From Echria macrotheca (taxonomy: Eukaryota; Ascomycota; Sordariomycetes; Sordariales; Schizotheciaceae): a stretch of 64,000 bases of DNA. The stretch covers positions 1-64,000 of the forward strand of contig MU839850.1 in assembly GCA_030411725.1 (NCBI GenBank). The letters run 5' to 3'. Position 1 is the first letter of the stretch. Every line of letters starts with the position of its first letter. The notes beneath the pieces are model-generated. The model searched no databases, had not been told where the DNA came from, and saw only the letters and a program-made list of their open reading frames with translations. The position numbers and the translations under genes were made by a program. Positions 20,926 through 32,526 of the stretch are shown piece after piece.

Positions 20926-22714
20926 TCATATCTCGACTGTAATCCTGCCGATTCCTCGGCTCACACATGCCAGCATCGAAGTCATCTTTTCGCTTTGGGA
21001 CAGGGCGGTCCCGCGATGCTCGACGCGACCCTCCTTGAGCCCAATCTTACACGTCCCGCAGTTGCCCACGGCGCAGCTGGAATCGACGTCGTCAAAGTGC
21101 TTCTGCAGCACTTCGAGCAGCGTCTCCTCCCCGCCGACCTTCAGGACCTTGCCGCCCTTGTTGGCGACGACGGCCTCGAAGGGATCGCCCGATATGTCGG
21201 CCTCGAACGCCTCGAAATGCGCCTCGCTGTCGGGGATGCAGCGCGCCTTGGTCTCCCGTGCCGCCTCGTCCATCAGGCGCCGCGGTCCGCAAAAGTAGAA
21301 GGACGAATTCCACTTGCTGCCGGCCAGGATCGCGGGGATGTCGAGCCGCTGCCCGGCCGCCCTGTCGTAGATGACGACGCTGACGCTGCCGTTGCTGCTG
21401 TCCTCTCCCAGCTCCCGCAGACGCTCGCGGAAGGGCACTTCGGCCTCCGATCGTACCGCATAGTGCAGTTCGATGCTGTAGTTGATCCTCTTCATATGCT
21501 CCATCAGCGGCAGGAACGCCGTCAGCCCGATGCCGCCGGCAACAAAGACGTGGTGGCTCGCCGCCGGCGGGATGGGGATGCCAGCCGTCATGGCGCCGAC
21601 CTGCAATACGTGCCCGACCTGGGCGACGTCGTGCATGTAGCGCGACCCGCCGCGCGACTTGTCGGCGTCGGCCAGGGCGATGCCCAACGTGAAGCGGTTC
21701 CGGTCGCCGCCGACGATTGAATACGCGCGCACGAGGCCGTTGCCCAACTTGATCTTGGCGTGCGAGCCGCTCTCGAGTTTGATATCCTCGGCGTCGGCGA
21801 GGGGTTCCGCAGCTTCTAGGGTAAAAGACATGATACGGGGCGTCTCGCGCTTCCGCTCGACGACGCGGAAGTCGCGCCATCTGGGCGGCGGCTCGCGCGC
21901 CTTGCGCTCTTTCGCCTTTTGCCGCGCCACGCGCCGCTGGAATTCCTTGCGGCTCTCGACGCCTAGCACAGCGAGACTGGCAAGTTGCTCGTTCATGGCG
22001 ACGTCGTCCTTGTTGCGGTGCAGGTACTCCTGGACGCGCTCGACGGTCCACTCGGGGTGTGGTCGCGAGACCAGCCGGATGGTGTCGCCCGCTTTGACGG
22101 TCCCTTCTCGCAAGACGCGGTAATACCAGCCCGTCCGGCTCGTCTTCCACGTCGTCGCCGCGAAGTTCTTAAGCTCGAACCGGAGGTTGAGCTTGAAGCA
22201 CGGCTGGCGCGGCAGGCAGACCTCGAGGAGGACGCATTTGTCGTCGTCGTCGTTGTCATCGCCTACCGCGACTACATCTCCCAGACAAACATTGCGCTCG
22301 TTCATGTGCGCCGTGACAAAATTCTCCCCGAACCCGCCAGGGATGAAGCTCGCAGCTGCGGTGGGATATTCCTCCTTTAAATCCGGATAGTGAGACGAAC
22401 AGTCTGTTATTTGTCAGCATACTGGGTCGTTTATCAAAAACAGAGAGAGAGACTTGAAACATACATCCGAGAATGGCCTTTTCCGGCCCGCCGTGAAACG
22501 TGTAATCGTGCTCATCGCCGTCGATGCCGTTGAGCCCGATGTGGACGGGTCCCTCGAGGATGCTCTTGTCGATGCCCGACAGCACGTCGAGCCCGCCCAG
22601 CGGCTTGAGCTCGCCCGACCGCACCTCGAGCAGCGTGTCGCGCGTAAAAGGGGCGCGGAGGTCAATCTCTGCTCGCGCGCCGGCCGCGCTTTCCTCAGTT
22701 TTGCTCGCGGCCAT
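20926..22714 (-). CDS. MOSC domain - ferredoxin reductase - [2Fe-2S] fusion protein
   Basis: Two exons, 22714-22465 and 22403-20926, 61-bp intron, 575 residues. The splice restores HGGPEKAILGYCSSHYP, the core of a YiiM-type MOSC domain (about residues 35-165), followed by GGFGENF and the cysteine of LPRQPCFKLN, the expected molybdenum-cofactor ligand. A small helical 3-alpha region follows (VQEYLHRNKDDVAMNEQL). Then comes a ferredoxin-NADP reductase fold with FAD-binding RAYSIVGG (~310) and NAD(P)-binding FVAGGIGLTAFLPL (~370). The C-terminus is a plant-type ferredoxin domain with CAVGNCGTC (Cys ~525, 530, 533) and the last ligand in MLACVSRG (~562). The architecture implies electrons passing from NAD(P)H through FAD and iron-sulfur to a Moco centre, as in bacterial YiiM-like and mARC-type reductases that reduce N-hydroxylated compounds. 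The physiological substrate is unknown. The gene faces the MFS gene tail to tail, which may be chance. Confidence 0.88.
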
Positions 22715-25700
22715 TGCGTGAGTCTTGGTTAGGTTAAGCTACTAGTGGGGGAAGTTAGCTCCCATCCGTCTTCTATGTCTCTGAGAGTACACTCACCTTG
22801 GGAGAAAAAGATGCAACAAATCTAGGCCCCCTTCAGGAATCGAGAAGTGTCCGTTTGATAGACACTCATCGTATTCTCGAAAAGAGGGTCTCGAGATCCT
22901 GAGCGGAGTAGAAGGCACGATACGACGGCCTTAGTAAGGTACCTACCTCCCCGCCTATCTCACCGAGATAGCCACTCCGTCTTCTCCGGATAGGTACCGG
23001 GATAACAACGGAGTCGACCCACATCGGACACAAAAGATACGAACCTCGGATTCAGTCCGACAGGGAAAACGAGTATAGTCTTTTCCTCGTAGATCTGACC
23101 TGCCTCTTTCGGACGTCTCATTTAGAAACTGTTAGAATCCATGGATAGACAGAAGGCTTTGACGGTATGAGAAGTGCGGAGAGACAGAAAAGGGAAATGC
23201 GGTAGCGGAATTGGCCCCGCGCACCTGCCAACCGCCAACAACCAACCGCTGTTTCGCTCGCAGTGGTTACTAATGAAGCGGAGCCTGTTTCTGAAGAAAG
23301 TACCTTGGTCTAACTCGACGGGCAACAAGGCTTGTATAGAACTCGATCCATTGCCTTGCATCTTACTCTTAGTCTCTCCCATCTCATCCGGTTCACTCTG
23401 AGGTGTCTCCGACATCTGGAATCATGAGCCTTACTCATCGACCTTGACGCTGAGATAAGTCAATGCTGCGCGGAAGTGGGCGAAGTACTTCCAGGTTGTT
23501 CCTGAGAGCCCCTCCCCCGCATCTTCCGTCTCGACGCCCTTTTGTTGATTACCTTGCCATTCTTGCAGAACGAATGCGGTATGCTTACGCCGATGACTCT
23601 GTTATTAACATTTCCTTGAGACCGGAAGCTCCGAGTCGAGTTTTTAGAGTAAACTGTGCGCGCATGTCCAGTCCTGATGTATTGGCAAGTTGCTCTGAAC
23701 CGCGCGGTTACCGCTGCGGCAGTAAAGTCCGAGGTTGGGGGTCTTGGACCATCCTTTCCTATCATGGTAAAAACTATTAAAACTGTTGACAAATACTACG
23801 GCTCTCGATCCGGAAATTTAATACACCCCCTTGTGAAACTCTATACGGTATACCATACCTTATAGGCTTGCCTATCATGAAAGAAAGCCCCACTCTATGA
23901 TATCTGAGCAGGCTGCGGACTTTGTATGGCGTGATATCGGAGCAGGCTCCTACCGCTCGTTTTCTTATTCCCCCTTTCTTCCTCCCTGTCCTCACCTTGA
24001 TTTGGCATGCGTTTATTTTACCGCAGGAAATCAAAACGAAGCGACGGTGAGAATGCGCTTACTTCGGGATACGCCATAGAGCACTGTGGCACACGCGGCG
24101 AAGAGATCAGAGTAGTTCTCTTCGTTGCGTAACAACCGCGTCTAGCCGGAGCCTTCCTTACAGCAGCCAATTTGGGCACCCATCGGCCATCAAGGTTCCC
24201 ACGTCTGCTCATCTAGACCGTTCCAGACTTGAGCAAGAATTCACTCAAGGTTAGTGAGTCCTGCATCTCATGGGGCCCCCCGCGGGGTAAGACACAACCA
24301 TCCGCGGGATATCGTTAAGGACGGGGTAATGGCGGCTCGTAACTCGACTACGACCGCAAGGCTTCGACACAGGACTCGGAAGGTGCCCCGATCCGCTGGG
24401 GTTACTGGAAGTAGCTTGTCGATTGCGCATGGCACTTGGTGCTTTTGCAGTTTGGTACACCCATGTGACTTTGGTCATCCGGAACGCTCCCCGCGGGGTC
24501 CTTCGCCGATACTAAGCCGTCCGAGATGCCAAGTACGGTAGTCCTCGCCCTAGTTTCTGCCAGGCTGTGTGCTCGGGAGCAAAACTGATTGATCAAATGC
24601 ATCTTGGGTCGTCACCCTCACCGCCGGGGAATGTCGGGTTTTCGATTCCTTTTCCCGTCATGGGGAGGAGCATAATGCTGCCGAAACTGGGAGTTGGGCT
24701 CTAATTCATAGTGTCAGCTTGGTTACACTGGTTGGGTTCGGGAAAATCTCGACAGCCAGCACACCGCTAGGGTGGCAATTCCTAGCCTTGACCAGACGAC
24801 AAAGTTGGGTAAGCACAACAGCGCAAAAATGTCCGCCATAGACGCATATGGGTATCAAAAAGCTGGGATTCGTTGTCCTCGCCGTCATCACCCAAAGTCT
24901 CCGGGCCGTGATTTGGCGGGAGGTTTGATGACCTCTTGACCCACCACCACGTCGCGGCCCAGAAAAACCAAGCACGGGACCACAAACAGATGCGGCGAGG
25001 CTGCAAGGCGGTAATTGAGTTGAGCCTCTAGGGGAAATGCGGTGTCTGAAGTGGCATTCATAGGTGAAGGGACGTGACGAATAGATGTGTGTTGTCGGTC
25101 CGACTTTTTGATGGCTGGAATGGAGGCCAGGATGTGACGGGTCAGCTCTCAGTTGGAAATATCGACGGCGAGTTGGGATCCTCGTAATTGAACCGCGTCG
25201 TCCACGTCGGTTCACAGGAAAGTGGTTGCAAGGAGCTGTGAGCAGAGCCGCAACCGAGGCCTGTCAGGCCCGTGGAAGGCTGTGATTGGCGCGTGATAGT
25301 GAGAGGGCTCTTTCCAGTCCCGCGTAAGGCTTGCAGATGGTCGGCGACGCAGGCGTCAATATTAGTCGTTTATAGATGGGTCTAGAAGCGCCTGTGCGGG
25401 AAAGACTGGGTAGGGGTGGTTAAAAGGAAGGAGAGAGTTGACGTTGAAAGAGAAGAGGTGCTCATCAGCGGGCGGAAGGGTGGGGGGCCAGCGGGGACCT
25501 GGAATCGCAGTCTGTTTGCACCCCAGATTGCGTCGCAGAGCCTCAAAAGCCAAAACCCCGCGTTTGGCGAATTTCATTGGAAGAAAACCCCTGCCAATCT
25601 CATCATGGCCCGGGCCTGGTTGCGGGCAACCGGCCGGTCCAAAACTGGAAAGCAGGATTGAAGAAGAGCCGCATTCATTCAATGGTTGAGCAAGTACCGC

Positions 25701-26453
25701 TGCACTTGCCTTCTGCACCTAGGTACTTCCCCATAAGATTTTGGTGGGACAGCAGTGAGCACTTTCCGCCCATGTGTCCCCATCGGAACAGACTCCACCC
25801 AGCAACTCTTCCGTGTTCCCACTTCGGCGAGACAACCCAACAACAGTCCCAGCTTCTGTTCCTTGACAACGAGCCTCTCGGTTCCTAGAGTAATGCCACG
25901 CGTCGATCCGGACCTGAAACGATAAGAGCCGCATTTTCTTGGCAAAAATACAGGCACCACAATGGCCGAACTATCCCGACGCCAAAGTCTGAGGCGGACG
26001 CCCCGATCGCCAGCTTCGGGATAACAAAGCACCTATGTGACGGTCCTTTGCATACCGTAATATGTGTATAACGCCCACTACATTCTGCTTCTTCCCATTT
26101 AACCGCTATACCACGACCGTTCCACGAAGACGAGAACCTGAAATCTAGGTCCAAAATGTGCAGATGTACGCCATCTCAGTCGGCAAACATGTTAGTTAGT
26201 AACTGGGGGCCGGAGCCTCGCTGATGCAGTAAGTACCTATGCCTCCCCGCCGCTCTGGGCAATCCAGGATTTGTACATATAACTAACAGCCGTCCAGAAA
26301 CCGTCCAGGAAGTTTGTCTGGCTTGCCAGAACTGCAACAAGCACTTGACAAGTCCCCCTCCGTCTTGCCTTTGCTCCACCCATCAACGTCACATCATACC
26401 ACTCCCCTCCTCAATGTTTTCAGGAGCTTGCTCTGGGAGGTCCGGCCGGCGCG
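22715..26453. other. Intergenic, 3.7 kb, no recognisable gene
   Basis: Many short frames on both strands but none with a domain, splice pattern or amino-acid composition I would trust; the longest (24706-25215, minus) is Arg/Ser/Pro-rich. Base composition is less GC-rich than the flanking exons. It could contain a decayed element or lost gene, but I cannot show this. Confidence 0.5.
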
Positions 26454-28516
26454 ATGTCGTCGCCGTTGGTCAAACTACCCTATGAGCTGCTATCTTTTGT
26501 CGTAGACAACCTCGACCTGACGGACACACGCAACCTCAGTCTCACATGCCGGCGGCTTCAATTTCTGTTTCACGAGCGAAATATTGCAAAGTGGATCTTA
26601 GAGGTCAGTCAACTTTGCCCCTCTCTCGGCCACCCCTGCCACTGGTGAGGGGAGCCCCGAGACACGACGCTGACAATTGTGGCTTGTAGACCAAAGCACC
26701 CCAGACGCTGGAGGCTCGCTGTGCTCGGGTCAGCAACCGTTACCCCTCCGAGCTCCGGCGGCTCGTCAAGCGCCGCGAGGCCATCGCCAAACTCTCTCCC
26801 TACCTGGTCAAAATCGTGGCCGTGGCCGAGCAATGGATTTACGAGAACGGCGTGCTCTGCCACATCCACGATCGAGAGCTGCGAATCCTAGACCTGCACG
26901 GCTCCCAAAGCACGGAGATCGTAGTAGATATCCGCCTCATGCTCAATAAGGCTCTCCCGGAATCCCGGGAATCAGTCAAATATACGTTTCAGCCGCTGTA
27001 CTACTCACACGGGATCGTGTCCTGTTTGTACCGGCACACAAAGCCCTCCCGAGGGAGCTGGCTCGTCGTTTTCAACCCCCAAGATGGTCAGATTTTGACT
27101 ACACTCCCGCTCGAGTCGACTTTCAAGTTGTTCGTGCGGAACAATGAAAAGTACCTCTGCTACGGTGTATACTCATCGGCCAGCCGCGAAGAGGGGCGAC
27201 GTTGGGTTGCCCGGGCGTTCGACCTGACATCCACCAAATGGCTGGGACGCGAAATCGATCTTCCCGAGCCCATAGGTTCTGACGTAAACTCGACGGTTTG
27301 CTTCGAGATTTTCGATGGAGCTCTGTACGGATTATCGAGTCAAACATCGCTGGAAGCCGAAGAGATTGACTGGATGTCATATTACACCTTTTTCCGCCTT
27401 CCTCTCTCCGACGACGGCCTCAAGAAGATCGAGCACGCGCCACGGAGGCAATTATGGCGCAGATGTCATTTTGAGGGCCCAATCGATGACAGGTGGTCGT
27501 TCTTGCGGCTCGTCAGAGACGAAACCACGTCCCAACTCAAAGCCATCGAATCGAGAAAAGAGTGGTTAGCGAGGACGCACTCGGCCCGGCGGACTTACTA
27601 CACCACAGAGTTGTCATTTTCTCAATCGTATACGAGTGCGGCTTCGACACCAGACAGCGGTCAGGAATACGATGACGAGTCGGCGGCTCTCTGCAAAACA
27701 AACGAGCCAGACTTTGTTACCGCGCCGCCTAGAAAACCGCAATTCGTGCATGCCGGCGACGACAACTCCACGGCACTCATGGCTACACTGACAAAGACCC
27801 CTGTTCGGTTGTATCACTCGTCATGTCAGACCTTCTTGGACTTGGTGGACGATCCGTCCCCGTCCGAGCCGCATAAACAACGAATTCGTCTCCGAGGCGG
27901 CTCTCGCCGCCCTTGGACGCCCGACGAAGTGGAACAGCGGAAGCGTGCGGTGGTAGAACCGAGGCACCAGCCTCAAGATACGTTTGATCAGCAGATTGCA
28001 GACCTCTACAAGCACGAGGATGTGGTCTGCTGGCCACCAGAGCAAGACCCTTCAAGGCCCAACGATGCTCTGGATCAGATATATGCCGTTTTGAACCCAC
28101 CCAATCACTCCGGCAACATCACGGGCGCATGGGATGAGCGTTCGTTGGTATACGCAGTGGAAGGAACTAAGGGGTTCCGTGCCATCGTGTTTGTATCCTG
28201 GGACCCCAAGATTTACCTCGAAGGAACGAAGCCTTTCCCCAGCGATCTCAGAATTGGCAACCCGTTCTGCGTCCCACCCGAGGGCTCTGACGTGGCCAGC
28301 AGCTCCCCACCTGATACTGCGCCCTCTGGTGCGAGGGAGGGCAAGAACAAGGAACTCGGCACGCACCGTCATGCAGCACAATCCAATATATGCTGCAATG
28401 TGCAAGGAAGCACTGCATCTCGGGAAGCTGTTCAGGGCGAGAGCCCGGAACGTTGGGCGCGTTCTGCTAGGGCAATGTATCAAGATATCGCGATGGGCTT
28501 CCACTTCGCCCGCTGA
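26454..28516 (+). CDS. F-box protein of unknown target
   Basis: Exons 26454-26603 and 26690-28516 join to 658 residues across an 86-bp phase-0 intron. Residues ~5-45 form an F-box (LPYELLSFVVDNLDL...LSLTCRRLQFLFHER), the Skp1-binding module of SCF ubiquitin ligases. The remainder looks like a beta-rich domain of the kind found in a fungus-specific F-box family: repeated strand-turn blocks such as GSWLVVFNPQDGQILTTLPL, RRWVARAFDLTSTKWLGREI, and near the C-terminus RSLVYAVEG...RAIVFVSWDPKI. The last ~95 residues are low-complexity and may be poorly conserved, or the true end may differ by a small intron. A role as substrate adaptor is inferred from the F-box only. Confidence 0.8.
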
Positions 28517-31380
28517 GTGCGGGTTTGGGCTGAGGAGGTGGTAGTGAGCCACCGTTAGGTAGCATGCCAGCACACGAGGCAGTCGCTCCCGGCTTCGGAT
28601 GTACCATTTCCTTCCATCCGACATCCCCGAGCAGCAAACTGGCATGCATCTCTAGGAGCCCGGGCGGATGCGTCCCGCATGCCGTCTGCCAGCTATTTCT
28701 TTCACTGTGTGGTGCTATGTGGGCAAATGGACCTGGCAGCATTGGGGAGGTTAGGTGCGGTGAAGAAGGCATATGGTTGGGTCCCTCGACGTCATGACGA
28801 GTCGTTACACTGGTCTCTGGAGAAGTGTTGTGCCGCTAAGCCGTCACGACAAGAGTATGGTCGCCGAGATGACGAACGTGAGCGCTAAGGTGGATAGGGG
28901 GAATTGTGTGTGGTGGATGGGATGGTTGTTAGCTCAGACAGACGGGTCTGGCCCCCTTAGGCTCGGTCAGAGTCCATTGCCCTGCATGTTAGGAAATGCT
29001 TTCGAAGAAGCAAAGCTTACAGGCCGCGTCTTCTCGATTGGATAGCTCAGCTTTAGGTGCATGTCTGGAGCTTGCCAACTCATGCACATGCCCCCCGGCA
29101 TGAAACCATCTCTTGTCACGCTATATACCATTTCTCGGGGTTTCGGGAGAGGACATTCGCAAGTGGCAGTTAACCTCGACGTAATGGCGGCTGGCAAAAA
29201 CGTATGTTTTGGTATGCTGAAGGAGGAGAACGCCTAGGAGGGGCGAGTCTGCCTTGCCGCTGAGAGCCTAGCGAACGGAGACCGAGCCGCAGCCAGCTCA
29301 GAGGCACTGGATGGGTTTCGCTCGGGAATTGTGCTTCCAAGCCGTGCAAAAGTGCACTTTTGCGGGGTGATCAATGTCGGGATGGAGTACCTGGGTAGTT
29401 AGTTCTCAGTTTCGGACCCCAAACTCCTGCAAGCCATGAACTCAAATGGGTTCACCGCTTCTCACCTTCCAAGCCACCACCTCCACCTATCCCGTCTTGC
29501 CCGTTTACCTCTTCCCGATTCGGACGGCCGCGTTTCTCGCTGGGAGACAAGGCTGCAACTCTCGGTGGCTCGCCCGCAAATGTCCCTGGCAGAGCATCGG
29601 CATCACGCAGAAAGGTGGGGGGTTTTCCCATTCGACAGCCCATGCGCGCGCTTGTTTGAAGTTGGCTGATACGCCGCTGTGTATGGGGGATGGGAGAATG
29701 TCGGCATCTCAAATGGGACCACGTGTGGACAGTTTACCTGGTAAAACCAGGTGATGATGGGTGGAGATGCATGGCCGGCGGGATTCCTGATTCCTACCTC
29801 CCGTCTTTCTCTCCGGACGACATACCTACCACAGTACATACACCAGACCCGACTGTTGAGATTGACTTCACCCCGCGGGATGATCGCTGTACGACATTGC
29901 CGGAGGCAGATGGGAGTGGGCATGTCCCCCACGACATGTGAGCCTCGTTTTGTTTGTTTGAGTGTAGAACCATTGGGCCTGGCCTGTTTAGAGCGCAGCA
30001 GACGAGGTAGTACACAGATGTGTTCGCGTCCGCAGAATTTTGAGACCAAGGAACATCAGCAACGAGCCGAGCCTGCCCACCACAGCAGACCTTCCCTAGC
30101 ACGTGGGGATAGCTTCCTATCATGGCTCCGGTGTGGCCGCCACGCCTCGAAGGGGGGGAGGGGGGGACTCAACTTCCCCACGCGTTAGTTCCATGTTGTG
30201 AAGATACGCGGCCGGACTGGACTCGGCGCAAAGTGTTGCACAAGTGCCACACAGCAAAGCGAAACCACGTGCAGCTCGCTGATGAGGTTTGTGATACTCA
30301 GGGCTTACTCGCCTTGGACGTGGGTCTGCCGTGGGACTGTCGTCACGGCCATTCATCCATCCGCCTTTCAACTCTGTCTCTCACGTCCTCTCGACTCGCG
30401 AATATCGCAGACTGACTCCAGGTCTTCGCGAGAACAGCTTCTCTTCTGCCTTCCTGATTTGATCTCTCCAGTGTTGCAGTCCATATCTGTCTTATGTTAC
30501 TGTACCATCATTACGCACACTTGGCATCGCTCGTTACACTTTCCATGTCCGTCCACTCACTCACTTCGGGGAGGCCGAACGAGCACAGGACTTTGCCTGA
30601 AACATCTTGGTCTCTGGGGGACACTTTGAGCGGTATATTCTGCTCTCTCTCTCTCCACGTGAGTGCTATCCGTCGTCGCCTTGATCGTTTCGACTCCGAG
30701 CCGCCACTGTCCCGTCGGCAAGCTTTCGTTCGATACCTACACTCCTCGACTCCTCGACAGACAGACACAGGAGGACACTTGGTATTCTCAGCACCGTGTC
30801 GGACGCTTGACGGGGGATGTATTGCTTCCCTCAACAACTCTCTTCAGGCGCCAAACTCTCCCAAGACGAGCTTCTCGCATGGCGCGTCGGGTATGGCCCC
30901 TCTGGGCTGTGTGGTGGTGCTCAGGCGTTAGATTCAAGACTCTGTTTTCGTACAGGAATCCTCAGCTCCTCACACCAGACACCAGGGAGTTAACACACTC
31001 TTCCCCCCTCCCTCCAACTATTCAGGCTGTGTATGTGCAATCTGACACTCGATACTCCGTACAGCGCCCTGCCATCGATTCCCGAGAGAAAATGTACTTT
31101 CCAGACAAACAGAGCAGCTCATCCGGGACGGACCTCGACTACCCCACCATCATCAAGCAATTTCCCCCACGAGACATCCAAAACAACAAGAGCAATATCA
31201 GAAAAAAACTGACCCTCCAATAATCCCGCTTACCTTCCTCCTACCTAGGGATTTACAGTATGTATCCTGCGAAATACTCGATACCTACCTGTCAATCCAA
31301 GTCTCGCCATATATTACCTACCAACCAAACAGCAACGAAGTTTGGACGCGAACGGCGAAGGAACAGGACCTCTTCGTTAC

Positions 31381-31402
31381 CCTCTCTCTCTCTCTCTCTC
31401 TC
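31381..31402. repeat. (TC)n microsatellite
   Basis: An almost perfect TC dinucleotide run of about 22 bases in the convergent gap. Confidence 0.95.
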
Positions 31403-31824
31403 ATCTATTTGCAATCATACAAAGCTAGGGTGCGAAACAGTTTGGACAGAATGACCATAAACAGTAAAGTATGCGAGTTATCTCCAACGCATTGTTGGTG
31501 TCAGAAACCAGTTTTCTCGTGGATGAAACGTAAAAAAGATACAAGGTATCAACCAAACCAACCGTCTCTCTACCACCGCCACCACCACCATTACCAGCAG
31601 TACTGTTCAAGGGAAGAATGATAAAAGCCGAGCATTACAAACAAGAACCAATGTTGAGTGGGACACTGGAAATAGTCTCCCAGAATAACTCAGGTCGTCA
31701 CATATCCATCAACAAAAAAAGTTTGCAAAGTAGCTGTTGCGTTTTTTTCCGCCGCTGCGTGGTGTCGTTCGGTGTTTTCCTTTCCTTTCACTATATAAAA
31801 ATGGAAAGGTTAGAGAGGGAGTTG

Positions 31825-31846
31825 AGAGAGAGAGAGAGAGAGAGAT
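31825..31846. repeat. (AG)n microsatellite
   Basis: An AG dinucleotide run of about 22 bases, roughly 430 bp from the complementary (TC)n run. The two could base-pair in a transcript. Confidence 0.95.
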
Positions 31847-32090
31847 AGAGAGAAGAGAAAGAACTGACTGGTACACTAACTAACTTACTACTCACTCAGG
31901 TGGTGATGGCCGTTGAATCGAAATTCTCTCTTTCTTCTTCTTCTTCTTAAGCTATCTTATCTGATGTGTGGTATAGTTCGAGGCGAGGCAGGGCGTATTC
32001 AAGGACTCAACCCGAGATTGTCTCTTTTTGGTCTTCTATTTTCTTTCTTTCTTCCTCGTCGGTATTCTCAAGCAAGTCCATATCCTCTTC

Positions 32091-32114
32091 AGTCCAGTCC
32101 AGTCCAGTCCAGTC
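32091..32114. repeat. (AGTCC)n pentamer repeat
   Basis: Nearly five tandem AGTCC units, perfect, in the convergent gap. A different pentamer, CTACT, occurs at 43621-43640. Confidence 0.95.
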
Positions 32115-32526
32115 AATATCAATCCGTCTACCCGCTTATCCCTCCCTCTCTTGGCTTTCCTCGTCCACCAACAGCCCGGTGACATCCTGTCCGTCCGTCC
32201 ATCCCGTGATGAAAACATCGGCAGCCCGGTGACCCGTAGCAGTTAAGGAAAAGCTCTGTAACCAGATCGGATGAGGCATCGGAGGAAAAGAAAAAGAAAG
32301 ATACAAAAATGGTCGTAAATGCTTTCTCTCTTGTAAACGCCTACGCCTATTCTGCTTTGCCAGGGACACACACACTCTCACTCTCACACACACAGAGAAA
32401 ACACAGCACAAATCACCAGTACACCTTAAAGCTCCATCTGCCCCCACCCCAGCCATTCAATGCTTGAACATGCCATGCTAAGGAACCACCACGCCGTCAT
32501 CAGGTCTGCCCAGGTTTCACCCCTCA

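Larger units (their letters stand above)
28517..32526. other. Intergenic, 4.0 kb between convergent genes, microsatellite-rich
   Basis: No gene that I can support. The left part has a 9-bp inverted repeat (GCATGCCAG at 28562, CTGGCATGC at 28639). The right part, 31.4-32.4 kb, concentrates simple repeats: (TC)n, (AG)n, (TTC)n, (AGTCC)n and CA/CT tracts. A forward frame at 30663-31223 has no recognisable content. The right end contains the 3' UTR of rvs167. Confidence 0.55.

Noticed and set aside
20926..22714. Two separate genes for the MOSC part and the reductase part
   Set aside because: The 61-bp intron joins the MOSC halves in frame, and the reductase follows in the same exon without a stop or new start context.
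24706..25215. 169-codon minus-strand frame in the 22.7-26.5 kb gap
   Set aside because: Arg/Ser/Thr-rich, no domain, no splice pattern, no leader; looks like chance.
30663..31223. 186-codon plus-strand frame in the convergent gap
   Set aside because: No recognisable domain; several competing frames overlap it. It could be part of a transcript, but I cannot support it as coding.
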